A stretch of DNA of 64,000 nucleotides from Candolleomyces eurysporus (taxonomy: Eukaryota > Basidiomycota > Agaricomycetes > Agaricales > Psathyrellaceae), in contig JANBPK010000758.1 of assembly GCA_027579435.1 (NCBI GenBank), positions 56,368-120,367 of the forward strand. The letters are read 5' to 3'. Made by a program: the position numbers and the translations under genes. The notes under the pieces were generated by a model. That model was not told where the DNA came from. It saw only the letters and a list, made by a program, of their open reading frames with translations, and made no database searches. Positions 1-13,422 of this stretch are shown here, one piece after another; within the stretch, counting starts at the first letter, position 1, and each line of letters begins with the position of its first letter.

Positions 1-140
1 TACTTATGACCGACCTAATTAATATTCTTTACAAGGTTCTAATGCAATTGCGCGGAGGAAATACGACGATCATTCAGGACAATTATCGCAAGGAGCAACT
101 CGCGTTCTTCCGTGAGAATGCTGCGGTTTTCCAGAAATGA
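1..140 (+). pseudogene. Carboxylesterase C-terminal relic (upstream duplicate)
   Basis: The first 140 bases are nearly the same as the last exon of the esterase gene ending at 6281: the same tail about a GGNTT(V/I)IQD(D/N)YRKE segment, ending in a TGA. The relic has a 4-bp insertion (TAAT near base 20) that creates a stop and a frameshift, so this copy is broken unless an unseen splice removes it. The rest of the gene lies outside the window. Homology with the second copy continues into the 3' flank, which shows a segmental duplication rather than a processed copy. Confidence 0.8.
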
Positions 141-229
141 TTGATTCACATACGCCTTTTTATTCCCCATGACTTCAAACTCTTTATGTAGCAATCTGCA
201 CTTACTGTGGTTTCGTCCGCAGGGGCAGA

Positions 230-870
230 ACGGTCCCTGTGTAACATAAACACGTCTTTTAACTTGGCAATTGATGTCGGTTCGTTGGCGGACCTGCGTT
301 GTCAGGTGGTCGCCGGTTTGGGCAGAAGTCCCAGCTCAGGGGAAAGCGACTTTCGCCCAAAATCGATAGGGGTGCAAACGCTCCTTTGTCAGTTTCCAGA
401 TATCTCTCTCAGAGGCGCGCTAATTTTAAATTTGGCAATCTTCCGGCCCCAGGTCCTGGCAGTTCGAACTTTACTATGCACTACGTCCCTCAGCGTCCTA
501 TATTGCATTCAATTGCCTTGTGCCCATCTTGGATTGTATTGATTCGAAAATTAATCCTGGTCAGCTGCCGTATCACCAGAAATCGTGTCGAACCCAAATA
601 GTCTTCCACAGGCGAGATCTTATCTCTTCGAGTGTATTGGCCTCCGACCGCCAGTATGATCTCATCAGGCGTCTACTACTATGGGCGAATATTGAACTGC
701 GGATTACCTCAAGCTGAGTAACGAATGACACCAGCTTCCTCATCTCGAAACCGTTCATAGCGCCCATGGCCTTGCTATACTGTCGTGCAATACTATCCTT
801 GACGGAAGCTTGGGTGTCCCAACCATGATGACTGCAGTCCGAGTCAGCATCTGTGTAACACAAACCGCCT
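230..870 (+). repeat. Duplicated esterase 3' flank, copy 1
   Basis: This flank is collinear with about 6330-6985 downstream of the intact esterase. Matching landmarks are the GCTC(A/G)GGGGAAA block near 335, the TTGTATTGATTC block near 533 and the GATGACTGCAGTC block near 826. Divergence and small indels are heavy, so the duplication is old. I see no convincing coding region in it. Confidence 0.65.
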
Positions 871-1139
871 TGTCTAAGAGCCTGAACGGAAACACAGAAC
901 CTATACTAGGGTCCACATTGGTATAAAAGAGAATGTAGAGGGAATGGCCTCGGCACATGGTCAAATATGAAGTCGGTAGCCTGCCTTCTTTTCCCGTACT
1001 CATTACTGTCTACGCCCAACCAGAGCAAAAGGCTGGAAGAACAACCTTCCATGGACGGGACATCAACACTAACGTTGAGTCTTTCGGTGGTGAGAGTGCT
1101 TCCTTGAGTTCTTCATAATAAAGGTGCTTATATCTGATT

Positions 1140-1310
1140 TGGGGTATTCCATGGCTCTTTAAGCGCTTTGTGGCGCTTCCTGCACTCATGCAACTTCATC
1201 TAGTGATAGGGCCGGTCACCACATTTGCTGCAGCGCGAGCGATGCTCGGGGGAAGGTGATTGTCACCCAAAGTCTCTAGGACCTTCCGCGTATTTCTTCT
1301 GTCAGAAACA
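1140..1310 (+). repeat. Third partial copy of the esterase-flank repeat
   Basis: The block GGCTCTTTAAGCGCTTTGTG at about 1152, the GCGAGCGATGCTCGGGG block near 1236 and the GACCTTCCGCGTA block near 1280 match 6330-6475 in the same order. It is an additional copy of one part of the duplicated flank, so the repeat is not a simple two-copy duplication. Confidence 0.6.
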
Positions 1311-1572
1311 AGACCTGTATGAAGTGAGAACCAAGATTACGAGTCTGGGAAGAGGGTTTTCACTAGGACTCCATTCCAATTTGGTACCCAAGGGAGCCAG
1401 AAAAACCGATAACTATGCCGACGGACCGATCGGCGCGGGTTGTGAAAGCTCAGGAGTGGCGATAGTAAGTTGACAGTACGAAGAGAGGGATGAGAAGGTG
1501 GAAATGGCTATAGAGAAATGAGAACCGACGTGGGTTATATTTTTTCGGGAAACAGAGGCGCGGCAAGGTGAA

Positions 1573-2210
1573 ATGATGAAGACGGAAAACAGAAACTGCT
1601 CGCCAGCAACGGGACAACCGAATGCGAAGCAACCATTACAGAAGGCTGCAGTATTCAAATGGTTGCAAGATGCGAAGATAGGGACAGCCTACGCAGACGT
1701 GACGGTCGACAAACGGACACTGGACCTGTTCGTCAGGTTGCTGGGGTCAGGGCAGAACGAATGCGTAAATGAAAGAGAGAAAGATTACTTCAAATCCAAA
1801 CGCTATCAGGCAGCGCTATTATTTGTAGACGGGATGGTGAATGGGAAAAAATACACGAGACGCTGATTGACACCAAGGATCACTCCTGGCGACCGGTACA
1901 GCTGCTCCATCGATTTCGGGCAGTTGTCACGTTCAACCTTAAACAAGTTGAAAACGATGGCAGATGTTGATAACGGGGACAAACTGAGTATGTTTGACTT
2001 TGGCCCATCCGTGTCTACCGTTCCATGGAAGCTCGCGAAGTATTCAGCAACTACAGCACTACTGGGATGTTGACTACCCGAGAGCTAGAAGGAGACAGCG
2101 ATTGCCTATTACTTCATACAGAGAGGCAAGAATTTTCAATACACCCTTGGACACCAATAACCAGGCTAACTCACCAAACTCTCACCTACGAAATTCCAGT
2201 ACGGCGGTGA
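1573..2210 (+). CDS. Hypothetical gene or relic with a frame shift
   Basis: I do not recognise this product. An open frame of 97 codons starts at 1573 and stops at 1866. If one base is added to the A6 run at about 1847-1852, the frame continues through a charged, protein-like stretch (HETLIDTKDHSWRPVQLL) to about 1975. Another coding-like stretch, SMEAREVFSNYSTTGML, follows at about 2022-2210 in a third frame, which would fit an intron at the GTATGT near 1989. It is either a short multi-exon gene with a homopolymer miscall, or a decaying gene. There is no signal peptide, membrane segment or domain that I can name. Confidence 0.3.
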
Positions 2211-2279
2211 GATCATCGCTTTTCGAGCCAGGATCACGAGAGCTACATTAACAACCGAACGTACCTGCTCGATCAGCCT

Positions 2280-3880
2280 CAAATGCAGGCCATGCTCCGT
2301 CGGAGAGGGATTGCATGGCGTTTATCTATCGGAAGTATGGGTTGTGAAAGAACCCATAAAGTGGGGCCGCTGATGCACCCCGATCGAAGGGTTCATTGAA
2401 AGTACAGTCACCACGCGTGGCCGAGTCCTTCTCATTTTCGGCACTTATCACTCCACTTGAAAAAGATTGTGATTCCCTTGACCCCATGCAACTCAGTGCT
2501 TTTCCGCAGTTTTCCGCTGCGTGTGCGACAGCGGTTGCCCGGGATTCTCCGAACCAANGGGGGTGCAGGCCGGAAAAAAAACGGACCGGATGTCAAACTT
2601 TTCTGTTAAGCAGACCTGGGGGGGGGCTCCCTCCCTACGTAATCAGGGGTATTACCAAATATAGTACTGTTATGATGTCACTGTCTACGGATTCTCTTGG
2701 CTCTCCCTTCCCCAGCCCTACAAGGATCGCAAATCCAGTTTCTCGTCGAAGGGTCTGCATCCATGCAGCTAGAGTGATATTAAAGCAAGTTTTTAGTCAC
2801 TGCATACTCACATAGTAAGCAACCATTACTTACCCATTCTGTTTCACAGCCTTTTCGTGTGCAACGGATAGCATCGAGAGTGCGCAATGCGACTATCTCG
2901 CCACAATAGCAAGCATTGAGAACGCCGTCCGTCGCATTATCGCTATCATCACGCAGGGTACACCACGGTTTGTTCATCAGCAGGTCCTGTAGGTCGAGAT
3001 TAGATTAGTTCTCCTCAGACAGCTGCCTCAAGATTCTGGAGATTATTACCTCTTCTTCGTCATGATTAGAACGGTCAAATTGTAGTTAGCTTTGGGCTAC
3101 AGCACTCGTGCCCGATCTTGGCCAAATCATGCCCATGTTACGACTTTGCTCATTTTCGTGTGATTTTTGCCAAATACAAGTTTGATATACCATGAAAAAA
3201 CAAAATCTGCCCGAAACCTCTCCCTAGACCTGCCAAAAAAGGCAGGTAAAAAAAATTCTGAACTCAAAGAGGGGACCCCCCCTCCCTCCCCTATGATCCG
3301 GTCCGGGATTTCCGGTCCGGAGCCCCCTTGCTCCGAACTATCGCCATGCGTTTGGTGTACGTACCATGTCAGTCTCACTTCGATCCGTTCAGTGGCCTGG
3401 ATTGTCCCCACATTCTTCTTTTTCGTAGTAACGAACGAGTGGCCACCACAACTCAAGTGCATGCCTCTTTCCATCATCTTTGACTTGTCAGTGTCCAATC
3501 GTTATACGAGTAACTTACCTGAAACGCATGCATATGCACCACATCACAAATCCAGTACCGACTTCCCTGAGCGGCGCAGGCTGTCATTTCTTGTGAGAAA
3601 TCCAACTTGGCCCCCTTTACTGGAATCAATCACGTCCTTGCAGGATTCTGTTGTTCTTTCAGTTGCTGCGCAGTAGTAAAAACAGTATAATCAGACGTCT
3701 ATATCATGAAGAGATGCTAATCGGAGCCTATCACGGTAAGCAAAGTCACGGGTCGACCAACCAACCGGCATCTCGGGCACGAAATAGAGGCTCTCGCCGA
3801 GTCCGAGTCGCGAGTTCCACGATGAAGCTCTGTTGGTAAAAAGAGGAGTGCGAGTTTGGTATCACTCCACCTACCCACTG
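2280..3880. other. Gene-poor stretch
   Basis: Open frames here on both strands are low in coding character and mostly overlap one another. The stretch holds G and A runs (about 2571-2640) and one N at 2558. I see no gene, RNA gene or repeat that I can support. Confidence 0.5.
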
Positions 3881-3888
3881 CCGCCCAC

Positions 3889-6281
<2,393 letters not shown>

Positions 6282-6329
6282 TCCATCCATTTTTTCGTTT
6301 GAAATGGTGTTTATATTGCAGTAATGGCT

Positions 6330-6985
6330 CTTCAAGCGCTTTGTGGCGCTTCCTGGAAATATGTCTAGTAATAGGATCAGTGTAATCCACAACATTTGCT
6401 GTAGTGCGAGTGATGCTCGGGGAAAATTGATTGTCAAACACAGCCTATGGGACCTTCCGCGTACTCTTCCGTGATATCTTTCGGGCCGAGGCACTGAGAG
6501 GCGAGGTGCTAACTTAAGTATCCTCCAGTCCCGACAGACCCTCCGAGTTGGTTGCTCACCAGCGATTTGAAGTTTGACTTCCATCGTCATGTCGACTTCA
6601 TTCAATGGCCCTGCGCTCATCTCCTTGGATTTGTATTGATTCTATAATACGTCCAGTTCTTGAGCCCTGTAACCAGAAGTATGATTTCTTGCTTAGAGCG
6701 TCGTTTGCGATGGGTGACATTGCCTCCTGCAAGCCAAGGGGGTCGTGTCGAGGTGCCCCAGGCCCAAACAATCTTTCTCTACATCTCATACAGATCACTA
6801 TATTGGCCTAGAACTCTCTCCGCTCATTTACGAAAAATCCCAACCAATGAATGACATTAGCTTCCTCGTTACGAGACATTTCATGGCGTTTCATGTAGTC
6901 ATGCGGCTCAATCTTTGACGAAAGCTTGGGCCCCGGGAACGATGACTGCAGTCAGCAGCTGTGCAACGAACACTGCTTTGTTTAA
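6330..6985 (+). repeat. Duplicated esterase 3' flank, copy 2
   Basis: This matches about 230-870 and, in its first part, 1140-1310. The Tc1 element begins just after it, so the transposon landed at or near the end of the duplicated flank. Confidence 0.65.
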
Positions 6986-6996
6986 AGGCTTGGTAC

Positions 6997-8657
6997 AGTG
7001 GCGTGCAAAAAGAATGCACGTGACCCATATTTCTGACCGCGACATCTTTTCCTCCTCGTACTGCTTAAATCTGGTATACCCTGTATACAAAAAGGTATTC
7101 ATCAGAATCAGTATATAAATTGGTATTAGCACATTACAGAATTTGTACTTATAAGCATCACTGAAAATGAGTGCAGACTGTACAGTAAAGAGATCAAAAT
7201 TGCAAAAATACATGAAAATGTCGATAGCAACACAGATACAAGGAGCAAGCATGAGGTCAAAATTGAGGTTGGAGTAATTAGTACTTTGTATAGGCTCCCC
7301 TTGCATGGTAAAGGCGATTAACACGCCGTGGCATTGAGTCATACAACCTGCGAATGTATTTGATATTGAGTTTTGACCACTCCTCCTGTAATGCCACCCA
7401 TAACTCCTCCAAATTCCGTGGTTGGACCTCGCGTTTGCGAATTTGACAGTCCACATGATCCCAGGCATGTTCAATAATGTTCATGTCTGGTGATGACGGA
7501 GCCCAGGGGAGAACATGGATACGGTTGTCACGGAACCATTTGGTGGCAAGCTTTGACGTGTGTTTAGAATCGTGATCTTGTTGAAAAACTATCCTCTGAG
7601 GCTGGATTTTTCGGTCTTGAAGGGATCCTAAAAAGGATTCGGAAAGGATGTCCACATATTGCTGGGCATTCATGCGACCTTTGACACGGTGTAGCCTCCC
7701 GGGACCGCGGTATGACAAACATCCCCACACTTGAATATTCCCCCCGCCATGTTTGACTGTCTTCTTCACATTCCATTCGTTAAACTCCTCTCCAACACGA
7801 CGACGGCAGTAGGACTTCCCATCTGAGCCAAATAAATTAAATTTTGACTCGTCAGTGAACCAAACTTTGCGCCAGAAATACTCGCGCCGTTTCAAGAAAG
7901 TCTGTGCCCATGAAAACCGTTGAGAAATGTGCCGTTTGGACAGCCATGGCTTCTTTCGGCGGACTCTGCCATGCAGCCCCTTGCGTATGAACATGCGCCT
8001 GATTGTGGTAGCATGATACTGCGGGAATAGCCTTCTCTGGACATCGGTAGCATCACGACACTCCTGAGAAGTGATCGCGCGAAGTGCACGCCGTTCGCCG
8101 TGAGGTGTAATTACGCGTGGCCGACCTGGGATTTCTGCCTTGGCATAAAAGTTTGGCCTAGATCCTTGCCTCTCCAACTTCCTGAAGTTCCTAGAAACAA
8201 CAGAAGTGTCAAGTCCAAGGGTTTTGCCGATTTCAGGGAAGGATTTCCCATCATTCACTCGCAGGTGCCAGATACGAGCTTTCTTTGTGGGTGTACAGGT
8301 GACCATTGGCAAGGACGTGTAGAACGCGTAGGAGAGTGAGTATGGGAAGTTTGAGAGGAAGAAAATAAGAAGAACATGAGATATCGCGTTGACAATCCAA
8401 GGGGCATTTGGGACATCAACCACCACACCGTATTTCTCACGACGTCATATTGTGCACGTCATAACTCATGAACCATTGCTCTGTTCCCTCCTTTCTTTGG
8501 GGACACCAGATAACATTTTAATAAGTATATTACAGCAAGATATGAGCAAGATTGGGTAGAGGAAGAAGTCGAAATGATCTTTTTGTTACAAGGGTAAGTT
8601 AAGCTCTATCTAATAATAGCAAAATCTGTGGCGGTGCATTCTTTCTGCACGCCACTG
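6997..8657 (-). mobile_element. Tc1/mariner-type DNA transposon (complete)
   Basis: The element is 1,661 bp long with 24-bp terminal inverted repeats that begin CAGTGGCGTGCA at 6997 and end TGCACGCCACTG at 8657. They differ at one position. A TA dinucleotide flanks each side (6995-6996 and 8658-8659), the signature target-site duplication of Tc1/mariner insertion. One open transposase frame fills most of it on the minus strand. Near-identical ends, an intact target duplication and an uninterrupted transposase suggest a fairly recent insertion. Confidence 0.95.
7278..8306 (-). CDS. Tc1-family DD34E transposase
   Basis: Cuts and pastes the surrounding element; acts in the nucleus on the terminal inverted repeats. 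I chose the ATG at 8306 (MVTCTPTKKARIW), which gives 342 aa, the usual Tc1 length; the frame stays open upstream but without another ATG that fits. Residues about 1-110 hold the paired-like helix-turn-helix DNA-binding region with a GRPR hinge (PGRPRVI). The catalytic triad is visible: Asp in WFTDESKFN, Asp in FQQDHDSKHTS, and Glu in SPDMNIIEHAW, with exactly 34 residues between the last two (DD34E). No stop or frameshift is present, so the protein is probably functional. Confidence 0.95.
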   Translation of the reverse strand: MVTCTPTKKARIWHLRVNDGKSFPEIGKTLGLDTSVVSRNFRKLERQGSRPNFYAKAEIPGRPRVITPHGERRALRAITSQECRDATDVQRRLFPQYHATTIRRMFIRKGLHGRVRRKKPWLSKRHISQRFSWAQTFLKRREYFWRKVWFTDESKFNLFGSDGKSYCRRRVGEEFNEWNVKKTVKHGGGNIQVWGCLSYRGPGRLHRVKGRMNAQQYVDILSESFLGSLQDRKIQPQRIVFQQDHDSKHTSKLATKWFRDNRIHVLPWAPSSPDMNIIEHAWDHVDCQIRKREVQPRNLEELWVALQEEWSKLNIKYIRRLYDSMPRRVNRLYHARGAYTKY

Positions 8658-9024
8658 TAACAGTGAGAATGGCTGGGATCACTGCGTTAGGATTGCGCAT
8701 ATCCTGGCTCAAGCATGGCCTTCCTTGTCAGTTATTGCTGCATAGAGATTTTAAACATTGTTCTATTAATGAATATCCTCAGTAGAATACAATTTCTCCA
8801 TAATTTAATTGCGTATAAGCACCTGCAATGGAGCAGATCGAATTGTCACGGCCCCACGGCAATCATCACACAGTGATAACGGGGACGCCTGTGATGACCC
8901 GGCACGGAAATCTCCGACAAAACACGCGCGCATCAGAGATCACTCGAAGGCTAACTTGTCATACGATTCGTCGGGCCGCACGCTACGCTCTACTATAACT
9001 AATCTACGCATCACGACAAGGAGC

Positions 9025-9236
9025 GTAAGCCTTACCGGGTCAGCATCTTTTCACTGCCAAATAGCTGTATCAAGCTGACGAAGATCTATCGGCCTCGTTT
9101 CATTGAAACGGCCATCGTGTCTGCCTGTGCGGTGAAGGCCTAAGCCCTCGCCAAGTCGTTCGGGAACGGTAGTGTTGGCGACCAGATTGCTGCCTTTGCC
9201 AAGAACTTCGTCGGCGACTCCATGCATACTTTCTAG
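9025..9236 (+). pseudogene. Unidentified gene relic with one in-frame stop
   Basis: A single frame reads through a coding-like stretch (KLTKIYRPRFIETAIVSAC ... SFGNGSVGDQIAAFAKNF) to a TAG at 9234. It is interrupted by one TAA at about 9138, inside VKA-stop-ALAK. GC-rich third positions set it apart from the surrounding DNA. I do not recognise the family. It could also be the last exon of a small gene whose stop is a sequencing error. Confidence 0.35.
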
Positions 9237-9889
9237 GCGGTAGATCTTACTCCTTCCTTTTTTGAGTATAATAATGGCTCAGCGTCGATCAAGAACAGAC
9301 CGTTTTCAATTTCTTTCCTTTTATCTGCCTTGTACTGTATATTGTAGCCTTATTGCCATGCTGTACTGGATTATACAGTGATACATTGCCAATGATTCTC
9401 CGACTCGGCTGTCCATCGTTCTTTGTGAGCATAGCGCCGTACTGGTGCAATGCATATGACAACTCCAACAAAAGTCGAAAGCCTTGATATTAGTTGTGTA
9501 AAGAGAGAAAATTGTCGTTACCTCTTGCATATCTCAAGATTGCAGGCCATGTCAGAGACGAGGTGTGGCAACTTAGACAGTTTGAATTTGATGAACTAGT
9601 GTGGCCTGCTACTAGGTGGTGAAGTGATGAGGTATCCGAATTTCTGTGCAGGACGTCATCCTAGCCCACCAAGAACCAGAGGCTTCCTCCACTCCAAGAC
9701 TTCGGAAGCTATCTTTTCGATTCAACATACTTTCCTTGCGGGTCATAAATTGGGGAGGATTAGCGCATCTTCGCGTTAAAAGAAACGTGAAGCAGGGCTA
9801 CCCTTCGGGGCTTGTATGAGTTTTGGTGAACGAATTTTCACACAGCGCGTCGTCTATCAAGATTGCGAGAGGACTGTCAAAGAGGAATC

Positions 9890-10095
9890 ATCGCGTTTGA
9901 TAGGCCTTGTGCCGCGCTGCGGTTGTCCATCATTATTCCCGTCTCGAGGTCCTCTCCTTTGCGTGGAAGAGAGTACATCGCGCTAGACAGCCCACCCGGG
10001 ATTGTACGTTTGAAGGCCAAGTCTGCTGAAACAGGGTTCGCCATTGCTTTGCCAGCGGTCGATGCCCGGCTACGATCGGCCAAGTATGGCTCGGA
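9890..10095 (-). pseudogene. Fragment of the seven-helix membrane-protein gene (C-terminal tail)
   Basis: Read on the minus strand, this segment closely matches the tail of the seven-helix gene at 21549-22890. It runs from the GGCCGATCGT block through DLAFKRTIPGGLSS (DMAFKHTVPGESSS in the intact gene) to MDNRSAA (IDNRSAV). The body of the gene is absent, so this is an inverted, truncated copy. Confidence 0.75.
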
Positions 10096-10099
10096 CTCT

Positions 10100-11900
10100 C
10101 ACATGTGCGACACTCTGATTAAAGATCAGTGGTTGGACCACACCAACAAAGGATTATGAGGGGTATATTAAGGCCATAGAACAGTACGCAAAAAGGTCTA
10201 GCATCACATACATGAATATATGTCCAGCGGTCGCCTCCCTCGGCTCACCCAAGACCACGCGGGGTCCATGATCCCGAACACGTTCAGCGGTAAGGTTGAC
10301 TCGATTAGGATAGCCTTGACGTCAATGTATTGTCTTTCTTTGAGGTAGAGCTTAGCTTATGCGAGGGAGAATCAAAAGTCGGAGCAAGCTTTGAGATTGG
10401 TTGGCGTTGTAAAGATTTGAGAGACGCCGGTGATCGCGGATGAAATAGAGGGAGATTAGGGGCGTCTCCATGAAGTTTGTGGTGACGGTACAGAGGGCAA
10501 ACGCTGCCTCAAAAAGGAGAGTTGCGTCTCGATCTCCTTTTATGAAAGACGGTTGTGATGACTCTCGGGGCTATTCACTGGTTAGTATGGGCGTTGGATT
10601 GTAAGCCAAGAGCTCGAGGTTGACCAAAAGACCGGGAGGCATAAAAAGAATGAAGGATGTCAAGAAGAAAATTTGAACATATTAGGGGGTACATTAGGAG
10701 CGAGAGGATGGGTACCCATATAGGAAATGGCCAGGAGAAGCGCAAAAGAACGGATGCGTTTTGTTGGTTTCCTGATGTCACTATAGCATCGGTTTCCCTG
10801 GGGGTAAAATTCCCCGAGTAAGGAATCTTTGTAGTCAAAGTCAAATTGACATCGTGGACAGACCCAGGATTTTGATCTAACTTTGAAAGTACTGTCATTG
10901 AACTTGATAAAATTGATCAACAACGCATCTTTGCAGCAGAGAGTACATTCCCGCAGGTGATGGCCTGACCAATATCGAAGGAAGGATAAGGAACAAAAAA
11001 GAATCATCCCCAATTTGAACTTGAGTTCATCAGTTTAGCACGCAGCGGAATGTGACCGAACAGTGACTGAAGGCGGTTGCAAAACACTGATCCTTTTTTN
11101 AAAATCATCAACTCGTTCAATGCACCTTCGCGGGCTACGGCAATCGTACGAGGCGAGATACATCGAGCACCAAATATAGACCCTACTTCCCAGCTCACTG
11201 GCTTACATAGCTATCTACGCACGTCCGAGTTGTATACTCATCCATACCACCACCCCTCGGTCTTCTTCTTCCTCCTCCTCCTCCTCCTCCTCCTCCTCCT
11301 CCTCCTCCTCATCCGTAGGCTCCACTTCTATTCAGGTTGATTTTGTGTCCAAACTGCTCTGCAGACCCTACTAGCGACTACTAGAGCCTTTCGTCACAAC
11401 TACACACGAAATTACTTGAACTCCGCCCTCATCCTCTAGCTGGTATATCCACGGAGTGTCATGCATTGCGTACCAAAAACGTGCTGACCTAAGGGTCCAA
11501 AACTAGCCGACACTGAAAATGATTGTTGGACATGTCACATGTGCAATGGACCCTGCAGAATGTTACGTCCGATATGACATTCCAACGCAGACCCTTATAT
11601 TGGCCATGGAAGGGATTATGGCACCGAAATCCCCGCCCATCACAAGTCGATTCTATCTCAAGTCAAAGCAGGCATGCTCCAAATCTTCTACGGTGCACGG
11701 CAGGCTCTTTTGTAGACGCTCCTGTAGTTATTGAAGTACTCAGATCCACCCCTGGTTCCATAGTCTGCGGTGAATTGAACCGCACGACGGCTCAACAACG
11801 GCCGTTCTTCCTAACTCGATTCCTACCAGCTTCTGCACGTTCACGGAACCTTTAAGTACCCAGAGGATCTCAATTTGACCTAGGAAGATTGCAACACTCT
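10100..11900. other. Intergenic stretch with a microsatellite
   Basis: No gene that I can support. It contains one N (11100, after a T run) and the TCC microsatellite at 11261-11310. The last ~150 bases serve as upstream region of the dehydrogenase gene. Confidence 0.5.
11261..11310 (+). repeat. (TTC/TCC)n microsatellite
   Basis: About 50 bases of uninterrupted TTC then TCC triplets, an AG-poor pyrimidine tract. Confidence 0.9.
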
Positions 11901-11904
11901 CGAA

Positions 11905-13040
11905 ATGTCTGCTCAGAAGGTCGCTCTGGTCACTGGCTCCGCCAACGGCATTGGGAAGGTCATCGTCAAGCAGCTGGCTGAAGATGGTTTCGCCGTAGTG
12001 ATCAACGACCTTGAACTGAACAGGGAGAAGGCTGAGGTGTTTGCAGAAGAATTGAAGCAGAAGGGGCACACTGCTTCTGTGAAGCTCGCTGATGTGTCTG
12101 ACTTGGACCAAGTCAAGGGGATGGTTGAGTCTCTGGATCGTCTTGACGTCGTAGGTTCCCTCATGCTAGCATCTTCAAACTTTTCCAATCTATTTCTGCA
12201 GATGGTCGCCAACGCTGCTTACACGGGTTCACCTATGGACTTTATCACTGACGGTTAGCAATTTCTCTGCTCTAGCCTGCCATGCTGATGTTCAGTACTA
12301 GATCACATCAATGGTTGGCAAAAGTCCTTCGACGTCAACGTCAAGGGCCATCTCCTCTGCTACAAGTAAGTTGTTTAGTACCTTTCCCGTAATCCTTGTC
12401 CTGATCAGAAATTAGATTTGCTGCAATCAAGATGATCGCTCAGGGCTGGGGTGGACGAATCATCGGCGCTTCCTCGATGGTTGCACACAAACGTATGTGT
12501 TTCACTGTGACTTCGCTGCATCTTATTCCTCATCTTTCATACTCTACTTCAGCTGAACTTGGCAGGATGTCCTACATCGCAACAAAGTGGGCCATTCGTG
12601 GCTTAACTCAGACCGCAGGTGCGTCTTCGCTGGTCCAATAGGCATACTTAAGATTAATTCTTCTGTCCCAGCTTACGAGCTCGGCAAACATGGTATCACA
12701 GTCAATTGCTACGCTCCTGGTTGGGTCATCGACATCGTCCATTGTCTTCTCCTATCTGATATAAGCGTTGTAGGTCTCATCAAAACGGAGATTGCTCAGC
12801 AATACTTTGCCGCGTCGCCTCAAGCAAAAGAAATGGTGAACCGTTTTGTCAAATCAAGCGCAGTTGGACGTCTTGGTGAGTCAGAGGACGTTGCAAATCT
12901 TGTATCCTTCCTGGCTTCGGAGAAGTCTGGCTTCATCACAGGTAAACCGGCGTCTTCGGTTCCTTTGCCCAGGCTTCTCTGACTCAATCGTATTTGCAGG
13001 TCAAACACTCTTGGTTGATGGTGGCATTTTTTACACTTAA
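11905..13040 (+). CDS. Short-chain dehydrogenase/reductase, acetoin/diacetyl-reductase-like
   Basis: NAD(P)-dependent oxidoreductase of the classical SDR family; probably cytosolic. The ATG at 11905 starts MSAQKVALVTGSANGIG, which contains the cofactor-binding TGxxxGIG. Eight exons and seven short introns give about 260 aa, the family's usual size. Further landmarks are NDLE (cofactor ribose region), LADVSD, VANAAY (the NAG motif reads NAA), the catalytic Ser in GASSMVAHK, the YIATK active-site motif, APGLIKTEI after the active site and GQTLLVDGG at the end. The overall pattern most resembles acetoin/diacetyl reductases (butanediol dehydrogenase type), but substrate assignment within SDRs from motifs alone is weak. 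Confidence 0.85.
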
Positions 13041-13422
13041 GATCTTAGCTGAATTTTCATAACCCCTTCGTTTCCTCATTCTGTATATCACGCAAAGTTC
13101 ACATCGTTAACCAACGAAATCTATTTTCTCCTCCCTTAGTCGCCCGAAGTGTACTTCAGATGCTACTCAACACGGGTTATGCGCCGTGCTGAAGATGTTC
13201 GGGCATCTGATGTTGAATTCATAGGTGCCTCACTCATCTCAAATCCGGGCTCCCATCTTGGGGATGCTGGCTGCCTTGGGATGTGACACGCCTCACCGAA
13301 CGGTCTGACCGGACTCGGTTATGGCCTCGGACACCCAACGCGGTAGTTCGGAGAATTCAAACTTGGGAGGAACAAAGGGACTATGATACATTGGCACTGA
13401 AAACGACTAGATAAGTGACGCC

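Noticed and set aside
2396..2815. 139-codon frame with an N
   Set aside because: Runs through A7 and G9 homopolymers and has no protein-like character.
3127..3676. Overlapping open frames on both strands (123 and 169 codons)
   Set aside because: Both have poor composition and overlap each other; neither shows a domain.
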